Below, one piece after another: positions 1 to 5,108 of a stretch of 6,594 bases of DNA. Made by a program: the position numbers and the translations under genes. The notes under the pieces are model-generated. The model had not been told where the DNA came from. It did no database searches and saw only the letters and a list, made by a program, of their open reading frames with translations. This DNA is from an uncultured Eubacteriales bacterium (GTDB lineage: Bacteria; Bacillota; Clostridia; Oscillospirales; Acutalibacteraceae), in assembly GCA_934615635.1 (NCBI GenBank), contig CAKTTT010000133.1, forward strand, positions 1 to 6,594, in the 5' to 3' direction. Each line of letters opens with the position of its first letter. The first letter of the stretch is position 1.

Positions 1-249
1 ACCATGATCAAAGTGCAGCACCACCGGCACCTTCGCCCGCTTCGCCATCGGCACCAGGATCAGCGCCAGCTCCTCCAGCGTCGAATACGGCAGCAGCACC
101 TCCGCCGTCCCGATGATCACCGGCGAATTCAGCTCCTCCGCCGCCGCCAGCACTCCCTTCGCCATCTCCAGGTTCACCGTGTTGAACAGCCCCACCGCAT
201 ATTTCTTCTTCTGTGCGTCCTTCAGCACTTCCTTTAATGTTACCAGCAT
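1..249 (-). CDS. Class II (zinc-dependent) ketose-bisphosphate aldolase, N-terminal part, cut by window edge
   Basis: The first 83 residues are present and the rest lies beyond position 1. The start MLVTLKEVLKDAQKKKYAVG, followed by a GLFNTVNLEM stretch, is the usual opening of the FbaA/KbaY/GatY/IolJ family. These cytoplasmic TIM-barrel enzymes cleave a phosphorylated ketose by reversible aldol reaction, usually giving dihydroxyacetone phosphate plus an aldehyde. HFDHG at residues 79-83 matches the family LHxDHG motif, in which the Asp is catalytic and the His binds zinc. The ATG has an AAGGAG ribosome site eight bases upstream. The gene follows the isomerase by 36 bases on the same strand, so it is probably the third gene of the operon and cleaves the kinase product. 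Fructose-, tagatose- or another ketose-phosphate specificity cannot be decided because the substrate-binding C-terminal half is missing. Confidence 0.9.
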   Translation of the reverse strand, partial: MLVTLKEVLKDAQKKKYAVGLFNTVNLEMAKGVLAAAEELNSPVIIGTAEVLLPYSTLEELALILVPMAKRAKVPVVLHFDHG

Positions 250-257
250 TTCCCTTG

Positions 258-263
258 CTCCTT
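258..263 (-). promoter_or_regulatory. Ribosome binding site of the aldolase gene
   Basis: AAGGAG on the minus strand lies eight bases before the ATG at 249. It supports that start and independent translation of the third operon gene. Confidence 0.75.
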
Positions 264-285
264 CTCTTTCTTAACCCTATCCCCC

Positions 286-828
286 TTAGTCCTCGATCTC
301 CGGAATACGGCGGATACGGGGATCGGTGAAGATATCGGTTTCATCCAAACTTTTGGTGCTGAATTCCGACACCACCGCACCATCTTCCCCGGCCTGGAAC
401 CAATGCCAGGTATCGGGCATCATGGTATATTGATCTCCCTCCCGCAGCACGATCTCGTGCCACACCGTGTAATACGCTTCGCTGCCTGCGGGCGGTTTCG
501 CCAGAGGCGAGTCGGCAGGCTCTCCTTCCACATACAGATAAACCGTGCCATACCGGCAGCGGAAGGTTTCCTCCTTCCCGGGGTAGCCTGGCAGCGGCGC
601 ATGGCGATGCTCCGGGCAGGTCTGATGGGGAAAGAGCACCATTTCCTTGGCGCAGCAGCGTTCCGTGTTCACATAGGTAACGATCTCCAGCCCCGTATTC
701 CACAGATCTCCCAGACCCAGGTCCGCCACCTCCAGATTCTCCTTTTCCCGGGGCGTCAAAACAATGTGCGCCTTCTCATACATCTCCAGCGCCTTTTGCC
801 GTGCCTGCTCATAAAGCTCTCTTTTCAC
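286..828 (-). CDS. D-lyxose/D-mannose ketol isomerase, cupin fold (YdaE-like family)
   Basis: This 180-residue protein resembles the bacterial D-lyxose isomerase family (EC 5.3.1.15), small single-domain cupins that interconvert D-lyxose with D-xylulose and often D-mannose with D-fructose in the cytoplasm. Visible landmarks are an N-terminal helix (residues 2-19), LGDLWNTGLEIVTYVN near 39-54, the metal site CPEHRH at 71-76 (His74, His76), Glu86/Glu87 in KEETFR, and His142 in PDTWHWF. These are the two His, Glu and His ligands expected of a metal cupin. Length and the PGKEETFRCRYG segment fit the family well. The reading frame stays open upstream to 984, but that part overlaps the kinase gene and lacks family character. 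The GTG at 828 has a GGGAGGA site seven bases away and puts the N-terminus where the family starts. It lies 23 bases after the kinase and 36 before the aldolase. The exact sugar is inferred. Confidence 0.87.
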   Translation of the reverse strand: MKRELYEQARQKALEMYEKAHIVLTPREKENLEVADLGLGDLWNTGLEIVTYVNTERCCAKEMVLFPHQTCPEHRHAPLPGYPGKEETFRCRYGTVYLYVEGEPADSPLAKPPAGSEAYYTVWHEIVLREGDQYTMMPDTWHWFQAGEDGAVVSEFSTKSLDETDIFTDPRIRRIPEIED

Positions 829-835
829 CGCAATT

Positions 836-842
836 TCCTCCC
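836..842 (-). promoter_or_regulatory. Ribosome binding site that fixes the GTG start of the isomerase
   Basis: GGGAGGA on the minus strand sits seven bases before the GTG at 828, in the 23-base gap after the kinase stop. It argues for the short 180-residue product rather than the longer in-frame ATG at 984, which lies inside the kinase gene. Confidence 0.75.
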
Positions 843-851
843 TCAAAATAT

Positions 852-1826
852 TTATCCGGCCGTGTTCCGGGCCATAAACTCCTTGATTTCTGCAATGGAG
901 CGGATGCCGGTGGAAGCTCCCACCGCCATGATGCAGTGGGTTCCCACCGCGTTGGCGAACGCGCCGCTTTCGCGAAAATCCCATCCCTGGGCCAGCCCCG
1001 CCAGGAAGCCGGCGCAGAAGGAATCTCCCGCTCCCGTGGTGTCCACCGGTTTGATCGAACGGTATGTAGGCAGCCGGAACCGCTCCTGCCCGGCCGGGCA
1101 GAACAACGCGCCTTCCTTCCCCAGCTTGACGATGACGTTGGCGACCCCCATCTCAAAAAAGCGGTCGGCAATCCGGTCGGGATCCGCCTCGCCCGTCAGC
1201 TTCTGCGCCTCCTCCAGGCTGGGCATGAAAAGATCCAGATGGGGCAGCACCGCTTCCACCTTGGGCAGCCAGACGTCCGCAAAATCCCAGGCTGTATCCA
1301 TCACCGTGAATTTTCCCTTAGCGCGGGCCTCTTCCATAAACCGGGCGCAGGGCTCGCCGTCGAAGCTGGCCAGCAGCATGGCTCCCGCCACAAAGACGAT
1401 ATCGCACTCCTCCACCAGACGAAGGTCGATATCTTCCAACGTATAGGCCGCGGCGGAGCCGGGATTATAAAGGAAGCTCCGCTCCCCGGAGGAATTGACG
1501 CACACAATGGACACGGTGGTGCTCACCCCGCCGTCCTCCACGATTCCCCGAATATCCACGCCAGCCTCCCCAGCCGTCTCCCGCACAAAGCGGCCGAAGC
1601 TGTCCCGTCCCACCTTGCAGGAGAGCGTCACGGGAACTCCCAGCTTGGCCAGGTCGATGGCGGCGTTGGCGGCACAGCCTCCCACGTGAGTGGACACGCC
1701 CTCCACCGCCCGGAGCGTCCCCGGTGTCGGAACGCTGTCCGCCGGCGTGACGATCACGTCCGCCGTGACGCTTCCCGCGCAAAGAATCCGCTTCAAAGCC
1801 TTCATCCTCTCTAAACGGTCGTTCAT
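852..1826 (-). CDS. PfkB-family carbohydrate kinase
   Basis: This 324-residue cytoplasmic ATP-dependent sugar kinase belongs to the ribokinase/PfkB superfamily. GGCAANAAIDLAKLG at residues 49-63 is the N-terminal PfkB signature. PVDTTGAGDSFCAGF at 260-274 is the C-terminal signature, with the anion-hole GAG and catalytic Asp268. Full length and both signatures suggest an active enzyme. It is the first gene of the leftward operon and should phosphorylate the ketose made by the isomerase for cleavage by the aldolase. Candidates are D-xylulose, D-fructose or a tagatose-like ketose, and the sequence alone does not choose. The start is uncertain. ATG 1826 has no clear ribosome site. ATG 1805 has GAGAGG directly against it, which is too close. 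A TTG at 1796 has that same GAGAGG nine bases away and would begin MKRILCAGS, a typical family N-terminus. The most inclusive start is given. Confidence 0.9.
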   Translation of the reverse strand: MNDRLERMKALKRILCAGSVTADVIVTPADSVPTPGTLRAVEGVSTHVGGCAANAAIDLAKLGVPVTLSCKVGRDSFGRFVRETAGEAGVDIRGIVEDGGVSTTVSIVCVNSSGERSFLYNPGSAAAYTLEDIDLRLVEECDIVFVAGAMLLASFDGEPCARFMEEARAKGKFTVMDTAWDFADVWLPKVEAVLPHLDLFMPSLEEAQKLTGEADPDRIADRFFEMGVANVIVKLGKEGALFCPAGQERFRLPTYRSIKPVDTTGAGDSFCAGFLAGLAQGWDFRESGAFANAVGTHCIMAVGASTGIRSIAEIKEFMARNTAG

Positions 1827-1829
1827 TTA

Positions 1830-1844
1830 GTAAATTGACTTTAC
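1830..1844. promoter_or_regulatory. Inverted repeat, candidate operator for the ROK regulator
   Basis: GTAAA-TTGAC-TTTAC is a perfect 5-base inverted repeat with a 5-base spacer. One more outer pair (T1828/A1846) matches after one mismatch. It covers the -35 box of the rok promoter and lies within the first bases of the predicted kinase transcript. A protein bound here could therefore block both promoters. ROK regulators generally bind AT-rich inverted repeats next to their target genes. That this particular repeat is the site is inference. Confidence 0.4.
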
Positions 1845-1864
1845 CATTAAAAATATTATATAAT
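1835..1864 (+). promoter_or_regulatory. Sigma-A-type promoter of the ROK regulator gene
   Basis: The -35 box TTGACT (1835-1840) and -10 box TATAAT (1859-1864) are separated by 18 bases. Each is at or one base from consensus. Transcription should begin near 1871, leaving a leader of about 50 bases before the ATG at 1923. The promoter almost completely overlaps the leftward kinase promoter. Confidence 0.75.
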
Positions 1865-1884
1865 ACATATATTCAAAAAGTCAA
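1855..1884 (-). promoter_or_regulatory. Sigma-A-type promoter of the kinase-isomerase-aldolase operon
   Basis: On the minus strand the -35 box TTGACT (1884-1879) and -10 box TATAAT (1860-1855) are separated by 18 bases. Transcription should start near 1848, giving a leader of only about 22 bases before the ATG at 1826, or about 50 before the TTG at 1796. Confidence 0.75.
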
Positions 1885-1904
1885 GTCCTCCATACCAATA
1901 AATC

Positions 1905-1912
1905 AGGAAGGA
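1905..1912 (+). promoter_or_regulatory. Ribosome binding site of the ROK gene
   Basis: AGGAAGGA ends ten bases before the ATG at 1923. A GGGAGA inside the first codons could instead serve the in-frame ATG at 1941, so the start is probable, not certain. Confidence 0.6.
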
Positions 1913-1922
1913 ATCGACCAAA

Positions 1923-3095
1923 ATGGGAGAACGGCGTGGCATGAACAACACTCACCTGAAAAATCGGAACCGGGGGCTGGTGCTCCAATTGATCGCCTGC
2001 GAAGGTCCTCTCCCCAGGGTGGAGATCGCCCGCCGGGTGGGACTGACCAAGATGGCGGTCAGCAACATCGTAAGCGAACTCATAGCGGAGGGATATGTGG
2101 AGGAATGTGGCACCGCTGAAGCATCCGCCGCCGTGGGACGCAGCCCCACGCTGCTGCGCATCGCTTCCGGCGCGCCCGGCGCCATCGGCGTCTACCTATC
2201 CCGGGACAGTCTGTCGGTGATCTTGGCGGACATGACCTGCCGGATACTGCTGAAGCATACCGTATCCCTGGCCGGGGAAACGCGGGAAAGCCTGACGCAA
2301 AAGCTTCTGGCTGCCGTAGCCCAGGTGCGGCAGGCTTCCCCCATTCCTCTTCTCGGGATCGGTATTTCCACCATCGGCCCACTGGATGCGGCAAACCGCC
2401 TCATGCTCAAGCCGCTGCGTTTTTTCGGCATCTCCCATTATCCCATCGCCGCCATTCTGGAGGAAAGCAGCGGGCTGCCCGCTTATCTGGAAAACGACAT
2501 GAACGCGGCCGCGCTGGCGGAACGCCTATACGGCGTAGGCCGGCGGCTAGACCATTTTTTATATATCGGCTTGTCCGACGGCGTGGGCGCGGGCATCATC
2601 TCCGGCGGTCACCTGTACCGAGACCACAACGGCTTTGTCGGAGAAATCGGCCACAGCAGCATATGCTTCGACGGTCCCCTGTGCGGCTGCGGCAACCGCG
2701 GTTGTCTGGAGCTGTATGTCAGCATACCGGTCATCTGCGAAAGACTGCACGCCTCCGGCGCCCAGTCGCCCGCGCCGGAGGATTTTGAGGAATTGGCGGC
2801 CCAGCCGGCCTTTGCCGCCATCTTTCGGGATGCGGCGGAGAAACTTTCGGTGGCCATGGTCAATATGGCCAACCTGCTGGATCCCCAGGGGATCGTCATC
2901 GGGCATGAGGGTGCGTTTCTGCCGGCCTTTTGCCTGCGGCAGATGGAATCGGCGGTGAACCAGCGGATTCTGGCCGCCGGTTTTCAGCATCTCTCGGTAA
3001 AACGCTCCTCCTTCGGCGGGGACGCCCCCCTGCTGGGCAGCGCCTGCTGTGTTTTTCAGGAGCTGTTCCGCGGCGGCCTCTTCTGCATAAAATAG
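1923..3095 (+). CDS. ROK-family transcriptional regulator (XylR/NagC type)
   Basis: This 390-residue protein has the two-part structure of ROK repressors. Residues 17-62 form an N-terminal winged helix-turn-helix (PLPRVEIARRVGLTKMAVSN, then IVSELIAEGYVEE). A sugar-kinase-like ROK domain follows. In that domain NDMN (191-194) replaces the kinase NDAN, DGVGAGIISGG precedes GFVGEIGH, and His244 with Cys254, Cys256 and Cys261 (CGCGNRGCLE) make the ROK structural zinc site. The ATP-binding DxGxT motif expected near residues 90-105 is absent (GVYLSRDS instead), so it should be a regulator and not a glucokinase. It is divergent from the sugar operon across a region with overlapping promoters, so it probably represses that operon and itself until a sugar or sugar phosphate binds. 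The ligand is unknown. An alternative start is ATG 1941. Confidence 0.92.
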   Translation: MGERRGMNNTHLKNRNRGLVLQLIACEGPLPRVEIARRVGLTKMAVSNIVSELIAEGYVEECGTAEASAAVGRSPTLLRIASGAPGAIGVYLSRDSLSVILADMTCRILLKHTVSLAGETRESLTQKLLAAVAQVRQASPIPLLGIGISTIGPLDAANRLMLKPLRFFGISHYPIAAILEESSGLPAYLENDMNAAALAERLYGVGRRLDHFLYIGLSDGVGAGIISGGHLYRDHNGFVGEIGHSSICFDGPLCGCGNRGCLELYVSIPVICERLHASGAQSPAPEDFEELAAQPAFAAIFRDAAEKLSVAMVNMANLLDPQGIVIGHEGAFLPAFCLRQMESAVNQRILAAGFQHLSVKRSSFGGDAPLLGSACCVFQELFRGGLFCIK

Positions 3096-3167
3096 ACAAA
3101 AAAGGCTTATTTCCCTCTTTCCCTTGGTCGTCTTACCCTGATATTTGTGTATTGTCCTCATGAAAGC

Positions 3168-3196
3168 TTGACCATTTTCGTGAAAAATGATATACT
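3168..3196 (+). promoter_or_regulatory. Extended -10 sigma-A-type promoter of the polysaccharide operon
   Basis: The -35 box TTGACC (3168-3173) and -10 box TATACT (3191-3196) are 17 bases apart, and TG at 3188-3189 adds an extended -10. Transcription should start near 3203, giving a leader of about 65-85 bases before licD. A small inverted repeat, TTTTC-GT-GAAAA (3175-3186), lies in the spacer. I see no clear terminator between the ROK stop and this promoter, so some readthrough is possible. Confidence 0.75.
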
Positions 3197-3271
3197 GTTA
3201 AGAAATTTGATTTCCAGAATTCTCCGAAAACGGTTGTCGTCAGGTTTAAGGGAAAAGGAATAAACGAGTTG

Positions 3272-3276
3272 AAGGA
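3272..3276 (+). promoter_or_regulatory. Ribosome binding site supporting the ATG start of the LicD gene
   Basis: AAGGA lies ten bases before the ATG at 3287. A competing AAAAGGA (3253-3259) lies nine bases before the in-frame TTG at 3269, so both starts are possible. Confidence 0.45.
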
Positions 3277-3286
3277 TGTAGCAACG

Positions 3287-4114
3287 ATGGGTGAATTTGA
3301 TCTCCGCGCTTTGCAGCTTTGCGAACTGGATCTGCTCAAAGAGGTGGACCGGATCTGCAAAAAGCACGATATCCCGTATTTCCTTGCTTTTGGAACCGCT
3401 CTTGGAGCGGTGAGGCATAAAGGCTTCATCCCCTGGGACGACGACGTGGACGTCCTCATGAAATATCCCGATTACCTCCGGTTCCAGGAGGTCTGCAAAA
3501 CCGAACTGCCGCCTCATCTATTTTATCAGGATTGGCAGACCGATCCGGCGTATTATCTTCCCTGGGCGAAAATCCGGAACAGCCGCACCACCTCTCTGGT
3601 GCCGGAAATGGCGGATTATCCTATCAATTGGGGCGTGTGTGTCGATATTTTTCCCCTGTTCCCCATGAAAGAGGAAACGTTGAGCCAATGGTCCCTCTTT
3701 AAGATTAAAAACATCGTTTTTTTCGGCGCCAAAAGGATCAACGACTATGGCTATGGAAAATACTATTATGAGAACGCTCTGCTCAAGCATATCCCTCGGT
3801 GGCTGTGCAAGGGCGTGCGCAACCTGTTTTACAACAGCTTCTGTAAAGTGAAGGAGTCCCCTTTCCTCCTGTTCTTCACCGGAACCAATATGGCCAAGGT
3901 TTATCCCGCCCAATGGTTTTCTTCCACCGTGGATCTGCCCTTTGAGGATGCTTCCCTTCCCCTGCCGGCGAATTACGACGAGTATCTGACCAGGACGTAT
4001 GGGGATTATATGAAAATTCCGGACGAGCAGGATCGAGTCACCCACGGCGACCTGATCGTCGACCTGGAAAAGGGCTATGAGCATTATCAAAAAAAGGGGC
4101 AGGGTTCCTGCTGA
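3287..4114 (+). CDS. LicD-family phosphotransferase for a cell-surface glycan
   Basis: This 275-residue protein of the LicD family has a nucleotidyltransferase fold. Characterised members transfer phosphocholine from CDP-choline to teichoic acid or other surface glycans, and relatives transfer other phospho-alcohols or sugar phosphates. The core motif runs FGTALGAVRHKGFIPWDDDVDV (residues 35-56), where Asp51, Asp52, Asp53 and Asp55 would bind metal. A second conserved block is GVCVDIFPL (116-124). The C-terminal YLTRTYGDYMKIP segment is typical of complete family members. I see no signal peptide, so it should act on the cytoplasmic side. The ATG at 3287 is preferred because the family usually starts this close to the first helix, but a TTG at 3269 would add six residues. 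It is first in an operon with a glycosyltransferase 22 bases downstream. Base composition drops in its middle (25 of 60 GC at 3721-3780, against 40 of 60 at 1081-1140 in the kinase). Donor and acceptor are unknown. Confidence 0.88.
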   Translation: MGEFDLRALQLCELDLLKEVDRICKKHDIPYFLAFGTALGAVRHKGFIPWDDDVDVLMKYPDYLRFQEVCKTELPPHLFYQDWQTDPAYYLPWAKIRNSRTTSLVPEMADYPINWGVCVDIFPLFPMKEETLSQWSLFKIKNIVFFGAKRINDYGYGKYYYENALLKHIPRWLCKGVRNLFYNSFCKVKESPFLLFFTGTNMAKVYPAQWFSSTVDLPFEDASLPLPANYDEYLTRTYGDYMKIPDEQDRVTHGDLIVDLEKGYEHYQKKGQGSC

Positions 4115-4124
4115 TTTGTTGCCC

Positions 4125-4132
4125 GGGGAGGG
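4125..4132 (+). promoter_or_regulatory. Ribosome binding site that fixes the start of the glycosyltransferase
   Basis: GGGGAGGG lies just upstream of ATG 4137, with the GGAGG core five bases away. It favours this start over the in-frame ATG at 4077, which would overlap licD and add 20 residues without family character. Confidence 0.8.
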
Positions 4133-4136
4133 TCTC

Positions 4137-5108
4137 ATGAGATTAAGCGTTGTGGTTCCGGTCTATAATGCAGAAGGGACGCTGTCCCGCTGCATCGACA
4201 GCCTCCTGCAACAGGAGGTGGAGGGATATGAGGTTCTTCTGGTGGACGACGGCAGCACAGACGGCTCCTTCGCCCTAATGGAGGCCTATCAAAAACGGCG
4301 GCCGGACGTCATCCGGATTTTCCAAAAGCCCAACGGCGGTTTGAGTGATGCGCGCAATTTCGGCATGGACCAGGCCCGGGGTGAATTTTTGTCCTTTGTG
4401 GACAGCGACGATTTCGTCGTGGAGGGATGCTACCCCGCTTTGTTGAACACGGCGGAAGAAACGGGCTGCGATGTCCTATTCTTCGACGCCTGCCGGGATT
4501 TTCTGTCCCATCAGCAGCCCATGGCGGCTCTGCCGAATGTGGGGGAATCCTCCTTTGTCACAACGAAAACGTATCTACTTTCCATGCCGTGTGCTTGGAA
4601 CAAGCTGATCAAAACCCGGCTTTTTCGGGAAAACCGCCTTCGTTTTCCGGTGGGGATCTGGTATGAGGATCTGGCTCTTATCCCCCAGCTCGCCTTATAT
4701 GCGGAAAAAATTTATTATCAGAAGCAGTGCTTCTACCATTATGTCCAATCGGAAAATTCCATCATGCGCCACGAGGGCTTCCGGGAAAAATGGTGGGATA
4801 TCTATGCGGCCGTGACCTATTTGCAGAAGGGAATCGGCGGCGTTTACCCTCAGGAGATGGAATATCTCTTCTGGTACCATTTTCTTTATGAAACCTCTCT
4901 GCGCTATTATCCCTTTGGAAAAACCGAAAAGCTGAAGGAAATCGCCGCCATCACCCGCCGGGAATATCCTGGATGGTGGAAAAATCCTTATGTGAAACAG
5001 CTTGCCAGCCGGAATCAGCGGTTGGTCTCCTGGCTTTTTTACCACAGGCTCACCGGCTGTCTCCGAATGGGACAAAAAATCAAGCGGCTTCTAAGGAGAA
5101 CAAAATAA
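4137..5108 (+). CDS. Family 2 glycosyltransferase
   Basis: This 323-residue GT-A-fold enzyme should move a sugar from a nucleotide donor onto a growing, probably lipid-linked glycan at the inner face of the membrane. The GT2 landmarks are in order: LSVVVPVYNAEGTLSRCIDS at 3-22, DDGSTDGS at 37-44 for nucleotide binding, NGGLSDARN at 66-74, and the metal-binding DSDD at 89-92. WNKL (154-157) and WYEDL (175-179) match a second conserved region of capsule-type GT2 enzymes and probably include the catalytic acid residues. The C-terminus is basic (KIKRLLRRTK), which may help membrane association. I see no transmembrane helix. It follows licD by 22 bases, and its stop codon overlaps the start of the membrane protein gene by one base (TAATG). 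The donor sugar and linkage cannot be read from the sequence. Confidence 0.92.
   Translation: MRLSVVVPVYNAEGTLSRCIDSLLQQEVEGYEVLLVDDGSTDGSFALMEAYQKRRPDVIRIFQKPNGGLSDARNFGMDQARGEFLSFVDSDDFVVEGCYPALLNTAEETGCDVLFFDACRDFLSHQQPMAALPNVGESSFVTTKTYLLSMPCAWNKLIKTRLFRENRLRFPVGIWYEDLALIPQLALYAEKIYYQKQCFYHYVQSENSIMRHEGFREKWWDIYAAVTYLQKGIGGVYPQEMEYLFWYHFLYETSLRYYPFGKTEKLKEIAAITRREYPGWWKNPYVKQLASRNQRLVSWLFYHRLTGCLRMGQKIKRLLRRTK
5092..5098 (+). promoter_or_regulatory. Ribosome binding site of the membrane protein gene, inside the glycosyltransferase 3' end
   Basis: TAAGGAG lies nine bases before the ATG at 5108, within the last codons of the upstream gene. With the TAATG stop-start overlap, it indicates coupled translation of the two genes. 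Confidence 0.8.

Larger units (their letters stand above)
1835..1884. repeat. Two-fold symmetric sequence spanning both divergent promoters
   Basis: The outer arms TTGACTTT (1835-1842) and AAAGTCAA (1877-1884) are perfect reverse complements. The centre, TATTATATAATA (1854-1865), is a perfect 12-base palindrome. Both share the same axis, between 1859 and 1860. The arms are the two -35 boxes and the centre contains both -10 boxes, so each strand reads as the same kind of promoter. Confidence 0.8.

Noticed and set aside
3..237. Plus-strand open frame of His/Arg/Gln-rich sequence over the aldolase
   Set aside because: It is a low-complexity shadow of the minus-strand class II aldolase, which has the HFDHG motif and a ribosome site.
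829..984. In-frame upstream extension of the isomerase to an ATG at 984
   Set aside because: The extra 52 residues overlap the end of the kinase gene, are Arg/His/Gly-rich low-complexity sequence, and lie ahead of a GTG with a good ribosome site.
403..1814. Long plus-strand open frames (403-1446 and 801-1814) opposite the isomerase and kinase
   Set aside because: Their translations show no family motifs and are rich in Arg, His, Ser and Pro, as expected of shadows in GC-rich codon positions. The minus-strand genes carry clear signatures over the same bases.
3096..3167. Possible terminator after the ROK gene
   Set aside because: I found no stable stem followed by a T run. The A-rich and T-rich stretches here do not pair into a convincing hairpin.
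3224..3233. CCG-AAAA-CGG mini-hairpin in the licD leader
   Set aside because: It has only three base pairs and does not extend. It is not distinguishable from chance and shows no riboswitch-like architecture.
4077..4136. N-terminal extension of the glycosyltransferase from ATG 4077
   Set aside because: It overlaps licD, has no good ribosome site, and the GT2 fold begins right at ATG 4137 behind GGGGAGGG.
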